A DNA stretch of 59,405 nucleotides from Helcococcus kunzii ATCC 51366 (lineage in GTDB: Bacteria; Bacillota; Clostridia; Tissierellales; Peptoniphilaceae), in NCBI RefSeq assembly GCF_000245755.1, contig NZ_JH601088.1:1299192-1358596 (forward strand), in the 5' to 3' direction. Every line of letters begins with the position of its first letter. Position 1 is the stretch's first letter. The notes under the pieces are model-generated. The model did no database searches. It was given only the letters and a program-made list of their open reading frames with translations, and was not told the DNA's origin. Positions 52,917 to 59,405 of the stretch are shown in pieces. A program made the position numbers and the translations under genes.

Positions 52917-54059
52917 TTCATCTAACCCATATAATTCTCTAAAGAACATATTCCCATTATCTATGCCATATTCAGTAAATGAAACCCTATTGTTTTCTAA
53001 TTTTAATATGCCATTTTCGATATTTCTGTTTAAGATATCTTTATATTTTTTTAAAAAGTCTATATTAAATTTTTTATTAATGTCTTGTATTTCAAAGCCG
53101 TTTAACATTCTTAGATTTAACATTAAATATTCTTTTTCTCGTGTTTCGATATCTAATTTCTCAGTTTCTTTTATGGGTTTCTCACCATTTTCAATCATTT
53201 CAAAATATTCATCAAAATCACGAGTATTTACATTTCTAATAAGTCCAAGATTTGAAGCAGCACCCATTCCCACTCCGAAATAATCATTTAATCTCCAATA
53301 TTTTTGATTATGCTTACTCATAAATTTTTCTGATTTTGCAAAACTTGAAATTTCATATTGAATAAACCCGTGGTCTTTAAGCGTGTGAACAACTGTATGA
53401 TACATCTTACGTTCTTCTTCTGGATTAAATAATTCTATTTGACCTTGATTTAACCACAGCTCAAAATATGTGTGTTCTTTTAGAATTAATGAATAATATG
53501 AAATATGGTCGATGTCTAATTTTGTCGCAATTGTAAGATCATTTAATAAAACATTATAGTCTTGTTTTGGATTTGCCATCATCAAATCTATGCTTATATT
53601 TTTGCAACCCAATTGTCTCATCAACTTTAATTTCTTAAAAACTGTAACATTATTATGAAGCCTTCCAGTTATCTGAAGTACCTCATTATCAAATGACTGT
53701 ACTCCCGTAGAAAATCTATTAATACCATTCTCAAGATATGTTTTTATTTTTTCCTCTTTAACTGATTCTGGATTCATTTCAATCGTGATTTCACATTGAT
53801 CATCAATACTAAATGTAGAATATACTGACTGCAAAATTTCAACCATCAAATCTTCATCTAGATAAGACGGCGTACCTCCGCCAATATATATCGTGTCCAA
53901 AATAGCATCTTCAGATTTGTACATTTCAATTTCTTTTTGTAGGTATTTCACATATTTTTTTATCATTTCATCATGACCAATAAAAGTCAAAAAATCACAA
54001 TAATGACATCTTTTCTGACAAAATGGTATATGAATATATAAACCAAATTTCTTTTTCAT
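52914..54059 (-). CDS. hemW: HemW-like radical SAM protein
   Basis: The protein has 381 residues. The radical SAM cluster motif is C14-x3-C18-x2-C21 (FCQKRCHYC), with an extra preceding HIPF as in HemW/HemN relatives and the GGGTPSYL motif. The C-terminal HemN domain is present. HemW proteins act as haem chaperones; older annotations call them oxygen-independent coproporphyrinogen oxidases. There is no other haem gene nearby. Confidence 0.9.
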   Translation of the reverse strand: MKKKFGLYIHIPFCQKRCHYCDFLTFIGHDEMIKKYVKYLQKEIEMYKSEDAILDTIYIGGGTPSYLDEDLMVEILQSVYSTFSIDDQCEITIEMNPESVKEEKIKTYLENGINRFSTGVQSFDNEVLQITGRLHNNVTVFKKLKLMRQLGCKNISIDLMMANPKQDYNVLLNDLTIATKLDIDHISYYSLILKEHTYFELWLNQGQIELFNPEEERKMYHTVVHTLKDHGFIQYEISSFAKSEKFMSKHNQKYWRLNDYFGVGMGAASNLGLIRNVNTRDFDEYFEMIENGEKPIKETEKLDIETREKEYLMLNLRMLNGFEIQDINKKFNIDFLKKYKDILNRNIENGILKLENNRVSFTEYGIDNGNMFFRELYGLDE

Positions 54060-54099
54060 AATTCTCCTAAAGCATTTTATTTACTTTATTATAACACAC

Positions 54100-54134
54100 A
54101 AAAATGACTAACTCTTTCGAATTAGTCATTTTTT
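54100..54134 (-). terminator. Terminator of the flavoprotein gene
   Basis: AAAAATGACTAA and TTAGTCATTTTTT pair around a 10-base loop, 12 bases after the stop codon. It could work in both directions. Confidence 0.8.
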
Positions 54135-54145
54135 AAATGTTCTAT

Positions 54146-55966
54146 TTATTTAACATATTCTGCAGCACTTTCTCCTGCAATTCCACCAAACACGATTATA
54201 TCTGTTACGGCATTTCCACCTAGTCTATTGCCACCATGTACGCCACCAGTTACTTCCCCTGCAGCGAATAAACCTTTAATTGGTTGACCTTCTTTATTTA
54301 ACACTTGAGCTTTGGTGTCAATCTTAACACCACCCATTGTGTGGTGGATTCCAGGTCCTACTGGCCCAACATAATATGGTCCCTTAGCTAAATCAGAAAG
54401 TACAGCATCTAAGTTCTTATGATTAAATTCTTTATCTTCACCTGCCTTGATATATGATGTCCAATCAGTTAATGTTATTTCAACTGTCTTCGCATCAGCA
54501 CCTAAAACCTTAGCAATACCTGCGAAATCGTCCGCCTTTACTAATAAACTCTTATCAACATATTTTGAAACAACTTTTGATTTTTCAAACATTTGTTGAT
54601 CAACAACTAACCATGCTGTTTTATCAGTTTGTTCATTAATCTTATTTGAAACGTAATCCCTTGTTTGCATTTCATCAGTAAATCTCTTACCTTCTTTATT
54701 TAATAAAATGGCACCATCACCACGAAGTGATTCAGAAATTAATGATCCATCTTTTTGTACTACAGTTGGATGAGTTTGAATTTGATCCATGTCTACAAAA
54801 TCTGCTCCCACTTTTTCTAAGAATGCAATCGCATCACCTTGTATTTCTGGAGCATTTGTTGAAACATAACCTTTTAATTCTGGACGATATTTTGATACTA
54901 ACGCATCATTACCACCAAAACCACCTGAAGCAACTATAACTGATTTTGCTTTTACAGTTAATTTACCATCTTTAGTTTCAGCAGTTACTCCTGCAACCTT
55001 ATCTTCATCCATTAAAATTTCATCAACTTTTGCACTATAGATAATTTTAATACCTAAATCTTCAGCTTTTTTAGTTAATTTCTCAACTAAATATGTACCG
55101 ACTGATAAAATCTTACCTTTGTCATCAACTGGTCTATGTTGTCTCTTGTTAGTTGCACCACCTGCTAAACCTACATCTGATAATTTAGCATCAATAGAAT
55201 CCAACCAATCAATAGCTTTACTTGAATTTCCTGCCAATGTTTTTACAAGTTCAGGATTATTTTTATCATGTCCACCCTTCATTGTATCAGCAATAAATTG
55301 TTCCACAGTATCTTCAATTTTAGCTTCTTTTTGATAATGTGTTTCTGCAGCATTCATACCACCTGTGGCTCTGTTTGTATTACCACCAGTATTTCCTGCT
55401 TTTTCCACAATCACTACTTTCTTACCAGCTTCAGTAGCCTTAATAGCTGAAGTTAAACCAGCTCCACCAGCACCTACTACAACAATATCAGCCTCTTGAT
55501 TTAAATCTAACTTATCCTCAGCCACTTCTTTAGCCTTCAAATCTTCTGGATTTAATCCAGCAGCCTTAATAGCTTGATTTACAGCTTCGATAAGCGCATT
55601 TGATGTCATTGTTGCACCAGAAACAGCCTCAACCTTAGTTGAATTTGATTTAACAATTTGTTCTGCTAATTTTTCAGAAGCAGCACCACCAATTGTAGGA
55701 GTTTCTTTTCCAGCTTCAACTTTAATATCCTTTATTTCTCTATTTTCAATTGTAACCATTGCCTTTACATCTCCAGCATATCCCTTTGATACACCTTCAA
55801 ATGTATTTCCTTTAGCTTCGTTTTTAGACTCTTCTTTTTTTGTTTCTTTATCTGTTTCTTCTGCCTGTGATTCCTTTTTTGTCTCATTAACATTTTCACA
55901 TGCTACAAAAGAAAAAATCATCACAAAAGATAACAATAACGCTACTATTCTTTTTGATACTTTCAT
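54146..55966 (-). CDS. Flavoprotein lipoprotein: FMN-binding domain plus fumarate-reductase-type FAD domain
   Basis: The protein has 606 residues. A lipoprotein signal ends in FSFVAC (C23), followed by a charged Glu/Lys linker. Residues 52-133 are an FMN-binding domain with SGATMTS, the site of covalent FMN attachment. Residues 155-600 are a fumarate reductase/succinate dehydrogenase-type flavoprotein (VVGAGGAGLTSAI, HTMGGVKID, GLFAAGEVTGGVHGGNRLGGN). Such proteins take part in extracellular electron transfer or reduce fumarate-like acceptors outside the membrane. The true acceptor is not visible. Confidence 0.9.
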   Translation of the reverse strand: MKVSKRIVALLLSFVMIFSFVACENVNETKKESQAEETDKETKKEESKNEAKGNTFEGVSKGYAGDVKAMVTIENREIKDIKVEAGKETPTIGGAASEKLAEQIVKSNSTKVEAVSGATMTSNALIEAVNQAIKAAGLNPEDLKAKEVAEDKLDLNQEADIVVVGAGGAGLTSAIKATEAGKKVVIVEKAGNTGGNTNRATGGMNAAETHYQKEAKIEDTVEQFIADTMKGGHDKNNPELVKTLAGNSSKAIDWLDSIDAKLSDVGLAGGATNKRQHRPVDDKGKILSVGTYLVEKLTKKAEDLGIKIIYSAKVDEILMDEDKVAGVTAETKDGKLTVKAKSVIVASGGFGGNDALVSKYRPELKGYVSTNAPEIQGDAIAFLEKVGADFVDMDQIQTHPTVVQKDGSLISESLRGDGAILLNKEGKRFTDEMQTRDYVSNKINEQTDKTAWLVVDQQMFEKSKVVSKYVDKSLLVKADDFAGIAKVLGADAKTVEITLTDWTSYIKAGEDKEFNHKNLDAVLSDLAKGPYYVGPVGPGIHHTMGGVKIDTKAQVLNKEGQPIKGLFAAGEVTGGVHGGNRLGGNAVTDIIVFGGIAGESAAEYVK

Positions 55967-56089
55967 ATTTCCCCCTAAAATTTTTTAGCATTTTCGCTAC
56001 ACTTTATTATATGATATTGTTAAAAATTGTACAATATGTAAGTGGAATTTTTTTGGAATGTGAATGATGAAATAGGGTTTGTTGGGGTG

Positions 56090-56195
56090 GGCCTTTTGGA
56101 ATGGAGTAGCATGGTGCTGGAATAGGCCTTTTGGAATGGAGTAGCATGGTTTTGGAATAGGTCTTCTGTAATTAAATAGCATTGTGTTGGAATGG
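56090..56195. repeat. 35-bp tandem repeats
   Basis: Units at 56090 and 56125 are 35 bases each and differ at only two positions (GGCCTTTTGGAATGGAGTAG...). A third, diverged unit starts at 56160. The stretch is G/T-rich on the plus strand. A leftward open frame across it encodes low-complexity peptide and was not taken as a gene. Confidence 0.8.
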
Positions 56196-56239
56196 ATTTG
56201 TTGTGGAAAACATGAATGGTATAGATTTGGGGAATTTTT

Positions 56240-56362
56240 GTGGAAAATCAATGGATTGAAAGGAATTTTTTTGGAATTTTTGTTAAAAAAAATGGATTGT
56301 TAGGATTATTTGGAGTTTTTGTGTAAAAAAAATGGATTGAAAGGATTTTTGCATAAAAAATC
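56240..56362. repeat. Three AATGGATTG...AGGATT repeats
   Basis: AATGGATTG followed by an AGGA-T tract recurs at about 56249, 56291 and 56331 with A-runs before each (period about 40). It joins the 35-bp repeats to the hairpin array. Confidence 0.6.
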
Positions 56363-56388
56363 TCATATTTGAAATTTTAAACCAAAAT

Positions 56389-56689
56389 CTATGGTCCCAA
56401 TATACCCCCACCAGGTATATCTTCAGACCATAGCCTATTTTTCATGGTCCGAATATACCCTACCCGGGTATTTTTCAGACCATAAAATAAAGTACAACAT
56501 ACAATAACATGGTACTTATATACCCCTCCCCCGTATATTTGGGACCATACATTCATAAAAATATATGATATACAACAATTATACATTGACTTTTATGGTC
56601 CTATTCATACCTCCTACGGGTATCTACGGACCATAAAATTTTTTTCTATGGTCTTTTTTATACCCCCGTGGGGTATTTCAGGAACCATA
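56389..56689. repeat. Tandem hairpin array (TATGGTCC / GGACCATA outer, ATACCC / GGGTAT inner stems)
   Basis: Five units: 56389-56433, 56444-56483, 56509-56548, 56592-56637 and 56647-56689. Each has an outer stem around ATGGTC/GACCAT and an inner stem around ATACCC/GGGTAT. The arms vary in matched fashion: CTATGGTC/GACCATAG in unit 1, ATATAC/GTATAT inner stem in unit 3, ten perfect pairs TTTATGGTCC/GGACCATAAA in unit 4, ATACCCC/GGGGTAT in unit 5. Spacers are AT-rich and unrelated. It occupies the gap between the flavoprotein and dut genes. Confidence 0.85.
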
Positions 56690-56820
56690 AAAATTAAAAA
56701 ATCCATTCTCTCCTACACTTTATAGAGTTCACTATTTCAAATTTACAATCTATTTCAACAAATCATAAACCGATACAAATAAAACTACGCATTTTTCAAG
56801 GTTTATCATTTAAAATAATA

Positions 56821-56843
56821 AAAACTGACTTTATTGTCAGTTT
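56821..56843 (-). terminator. Terminator of dut
   Basis: On the minus strand AAACTGAC-aataaa-GTCAGTTT followed by TTATTATTTT, ten bases after the stop codon. Confidence 0.8.
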
Positions 56844-56853
56844 CTAAAATCAA

Positions 56854-57279
56854 TTATTTACCAGTAGAACCTATTCCGCCTTCGCCTCTTTTTGTTTCAT
56901 CAAGGCTATCTACGATTTCTATTTCTGCTCTTACGTATGGTTGGATAATCATCTGAGCAAGTCTATCACCATTATTAATGGTGTATTCTTTATCTGATTC
57001 GTTTACAAAAAATATTTGTATGTCTCCTCTATAGTCGCTATCTATGATACCAACTGTATTTGCTAATGTTATTCTGTGTTTTATACCTGCGGAAGATCTT
57101 GGGTAAACTGCTCCAAAATATCCTTCTGGAATGGATACTTTTATTCCTGTAGGAATTTTAACAACTTCATTTGGTTTTACTACAATTGGTTCTTCATTAT
57201 TGCAGTATAAATCAAACCCCGCTGAACCTTCTGTTGCATATGTTGGTGTAAATTTTTCTGTCACCATTTTTAACTTCAT
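56854..57279 (-). CDS. dut: dUTP diphosphatase
   Basis: The 141-residue trimeric-type dUTPase has its five motifs in order: AGFDLYC, YPRSSAGIKH, VGIIDSDYRGDIQIFF, NGDRLAQMIIQP and a C-terminal RGEGGIGSTGK arm. It removes dUTP and supplies dUMP. It lies upstream of the hairpin array and downstream of rnpB. Confidence 0.96.
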   Translation of the reverse strand: MKLKMVTEKFTPTYATEGSAGFDLYCNNEEPIVVKPNEVVKIPTGIKVSIPEGYFGAVYPRSSAGIKHRITLANTVGIIDSDYRGDIQIFFVNESDKEYTINNGDRLAQMIIQPYVRAEIEIVDSLDETKRGEGGIGSTGK

Positions 57280-57317
57280 ATTGATCTCCTTTTGTATTTT
57301 TTAACACAATAAGTGTA

Positions 57318-57816
57318 CGAGCATATCTATAAGCCGTGTTCTGTATTTGATAATCATCTGTCTAGTTGTATAGTCGCCTATACACTCAAGCAATCTACCT
57401 ACCGGACCTGACCAGCTGCCAGGTTTTACCCTATTTTGATTTTGCACCGAATGGGGTTTACATAGCCACATAGTTACCTATATGCTGGTGAGCTCTTACC
57501 TCACCTTTCCACCCTTACTGAAGCCCTAACTTATGCGCTCAACTAATTCATGGTGTGAAGCACCATGAATTAGTTGAAGTATAAAGTAGGTCTCATGCCA
57601 AGAATCTCTAAGAGAAGCGACCTCAGAAGCTTCGATTAGCTAGATTCGTCGGCGGAAGCCCACTTGTTTTCATTTTTAATCACATAAGTTAGGGTTTCAG
57701 CGGTATATCTCTGTTGCACTAGCCTTAGAGTCACCTCCACCAGACGTTATCTGGCATCCTGCTGTGTGGTGCACGGACTTTCCTCGAGCAATGCTCGCGA
57801 TTATCTGACATACTCG
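57318..57816 (-). ncRNA. rnpB: RNase P RNA with long central helix
   Basis: The 5' end CGAGTATGTC (57807-57816) pairs with GATATGCTCG (57318-57327) to form P1. Conserved GAGGAAAGTCC follows the 5' end, and ACAGAACACGGCTTA lies before the 3' end. The central part is extended. CATAAGTTAGGG pairs with CCCTAACTTATG (57683-57694 with 57524-57535) and encloses a 17-bp perfect hairpin (57539-57577). Predicted length is about 500 nt, longer than the usual 350-400. Confidence 0.92.
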
Positions 57817-57853
57817 CAATTCAAATATTAACACATTTACGTAGTTTTATCAA

Positions 57854-58627
57854 TTAAACTACTCTTCTAAGATATTTTTGGTCATTGTAGTATTTGAAGG
57901 TTTTTATTTCTGACAATTTATTGTTATTGGAAAATAATTCTTCAACGAAGTCAGCAAACATTCCCTCTGAACCTTCATGTCCAACATCTACTAATGTAAC
58001 CCCTTGTTCCATCGCATCCATTGCATCATGATGAGTTATATCACCAGTAATAAATAGATCTATTTTTGCATCTATAGCTTCTTGTATAAAATCCATTCCA
58101 CTTCCTGTAACAAGTCCAATTCTCTTAACCGGAATGTCTTCTCCATAAACTAAAACTTTACAAAGACTCAAATTGTCTTTAATTTTTTTAATTATTTTGT
58201 CTAAGTTTTCATCTACATCTGCGAAGGAGCCGTAACCATATTCTTCAGAAGTTTTCACTATTTTCCCTTGTGATTTATAGCCCATATTTTCAAAGATAAA
58301 TTCATTAAATCCACTAACATCTGATGCTGTATGTGAAGCATAAATTACTATGTCATTTTTAATTGCTTCTATAATTTTTTTGCCTTTAAAATGATTTTCA
58401 TCTATGGAATGAATGTTTGGAAAAATTATCGGATGGTGACAAATAATTAAATTGCAGTTATTATTTATTGCCTCTTCGATACTCTCAGGAGTAATTTCCA
58501 GAGTTAAAAGTACATTTTTCACTTCTTGATCTATATTTCCTACTTGAACACCAGAATTATCCCATTCTTCCTGTAAATATTTCGGATGTTTTTCTTCAAA
58601 AATATCAATTATTTCTCTAATTTCCAT
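57854..58627 (-). CDS. Nif3-like dinuclear metal-centre protein
   Basis: The protein has 257 residues. Metal-ligand motifs are CHHPIIF near residue 61, YASHTASDV near residue 100 and the C-terminal DVGHEGSE. The family is a GTP cyclohydrolase I type 2-like hexamer of uncertain activity. It overlaps trmK by 19 bases, the usual pairing in Firmicutes. Confidence 0.93.
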   Translation of the reverse strand: MEIREIIDIFEEKHPKYLQEEWDNSGVQVGNIDQEVKNVLLTLEITPESIEEAINNNCNLIICHHPIIFPNIHSIDENHFKGKKIIEAIKNDIVIYASHTASDVSGFNEFIFENMGYKSQGKIVKTSEEYGYGSFADVDENLDKIIKKIKDNLSLCKVLVYGEDIPVKRIGLVTGSGMDFIQEAIDAKIDLFITGDITHHDAMDAMEQGVTLVDVGHEGSEGMFADFVEELFSNNNKLSEIKTFKYYNDQKYLRRVV

Positions 58628-59298
58628 AATATTTCCTCAATATTTTTAATTTCTTTTAATAATTCTTCTTTTCTCATTTCTGCTTCGTCAGTATCTTTGT
58701 CTTTAATTTTATCATAGATATCTGATAAGTGTTGTTTTTCTTTATTTAATGATTTTAGAAATAATAGATATTTTTTTTCAAAATTGAATTTTCCATATTT
58801 ATAATAGTCTGGATTTTCATATTTTTCGGCAATACCGTCTTCGTCAGGTACAGCTATTATGATATTGTAAATAAAATTATCATCTTCACACATATCTTCA
58901 TCAATTATGTCAAAACCATTGTCATGTAACCATGTTCTCAGATATTCTTGGGAATTGTTTGGTTGTAAAATTAATTTTTCTGATTTTTTTGCTTGAAGAA
59001 TGCCTTCATCTAAAATTTTCGCGATAAGATATCCACCCATTCCCGAAATGATTATAATATCCATATCTTCATCAATGTCTGCAATACCATCTGTAACAAT
59101 AGTTTTGATATCATATTTGGAATATTCAAGCTTATCTATCAATTTTTGTAATGAATCTTTTGAGATATCTGTCGCAATTACTTTTTTAGGTTTTTTTTCT
59201 TCATAAACTTTAATTGCTGTGATTCCATGATCTGATCCAATATCAGCTACCACCTTGTTTGCATCAACATATTTAATTATTGTATCCAATCTATTCAT
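58609..59298 (-). CDS. trmK: tRNA (adenine(22)-N(1))-methyltransferase TrmK
   Basis: The start at 59298 (229 residues, beginning MNRLDTIIKYVD) follows GGGAGAAAAT; the ATG 12 bases upstream is less well placed. The SAM-binding motif VADIGSDHGIT and the catalytic-region IIISGMGGYLI with LQPNNS identify TrmK. A C-terminal coiled coil is present. It methylates A22 of some tRNAs. Confidence 0.92.
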   Translation of the reverse strand: MNRLDTIIKYVDANKVVADIGSDHGITAIKVYEEKKPKKVIATDISKDSLQKLIDKLEYSKYDIKTIVTDGIADIDEDMDIIIISGMGGYLIAKILDEGILQAKKSEKLILQPNNSQEYLRTWLHDNGFDIIDEDMCEDDNFIYNIIIAVPDEDGIAEKYENPDYYKYGKFNFEKKYLLFLKSLNKEKQHLSDIYDKIKDKDTDEAEMRKEELLKEIKNIEEILWKLEK

Positions 59299-59405
59299 AT
59301 TTTCTCCCATAAAATTAGGGAAGATTTCTCTCCCCTTAATTTTTATCGTTTCTTTTAAGTTTAAATTTGTATCGCAGAATGCTACTGCTTTACTTCCACC
59401 ACTCA
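59299..59405 (-). other. Window edge: terminator-like hairpin and unassigned sequence
   Basis: AAAATTAGGGAAGA and TCTCCCCTTAATTTTT pair (about 59310-59343), a likely terminator of the gene that precedes trmK. The last 60 bases may be the 3' end of that gene, but three frames are possible and none could be identified. Confidence 0.5.

Noticed and set aside
55997..56251. 84-codon leftward open frame
   Set aside because: It is the translation of short tandem repeats (repeated IPK/HATPF segments) with no ribosome site.
56389..56689. CRISPR array or T-box/riboswitch series
   Set aside because: Self-complementary units with no constant direct repeat. No coding gene follows in the right orientation at riboswitch distance, and no conserved riboswitch core was recognised.
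59310..59405. Upstream extension of trmK (SGGSKAVAFCDTN...)
   Set aside because: The frame is open to the window edge, but the ribosome site and TrmK homology start at 59298, and a terminator hairpin lies in the extension.

Overview
The window is low-GC (roughly 30% by eye) chromosomal DNA of a Firmicute. GroESL under a degenerate CIRCE, a class B sortase, a Gram-positive type lysis cassette and AT-rich intergenic hairpin arrays suggest an anaerobic coccus of the Peptoniphilaceae, most likely Finegoldia or a close relative. That placement is inference from gene content and base composition; no marker gene was compared.

Layout. 1-10.95 kb is chromosomal: an M3 oligopeptidase, a ZIP metal transporter, about 1 kb of gene-free DNA filled with palindromic arrays, a 5'-nucleotidase family phosphoesterase, Ogt, PepF with a degenerate OmpR-type regulator, and groS-groL. 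About 11.04-47.5 kb is one essentially complete siphovirus-type prophage. 47.5-48.75 kb is a small island with a candidate abiF RNA and a nonsense-interrupted Abi_2 gene. 48.75-59.4 kb is chromosomal again: an OGG-type glycosylase, sortase B, galT-galK, HemW, a flavoprotein lipoprotein, another long palindrome array, dut, rnpB with an unusually long central helix, a Nif3-like protein and TrmK.

The prophage is colinear with known temperate siphoviruses. From right to left: tyrosine integrase, ImmA/IrrE-type protease and XRE repressor (rightward); then leftward early genes, a replication module (SMC-like ATPase, AAA ATPase, DUF669, DEAD helicase, primase-helicase) ending in a repeat-rich candidate origin, a RusA resolvase, a string of small coupled genes with an Rnl2-type RNA ligase, an ArpU-like late regulator, terminase, portal, minor head protein with a toxin-like tail domain, scaffold, capsid, connectors, tail, baseplate, XhlA, endolysin and holin. 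A perfect palindrome sits exactly in the -35/-10 spacer of the leftward early promoter and is the obvious repressor operator.

Most unusual signals: (1) four separate intergenic arrays of tandem hairpins, each array with its own stem sequence and with stem changes matched on both arms; (2) a duplicated module in the prophage early region, made of a rightward gene behind a palindrome at fixed spacing from its -10 box and a convergent small paralogue; (3) several candidate small RNAs in the prophage, one opposite the integrase leader and one opposite a 43-residue membrane peptide; (4) an abiF-RNA-like leader before an Abi gene broken by one stop codon; (5) a degenerate second copy of the OGG gene 3' end next to the integrase, which bears on how the prophage and the Abi island arrived.
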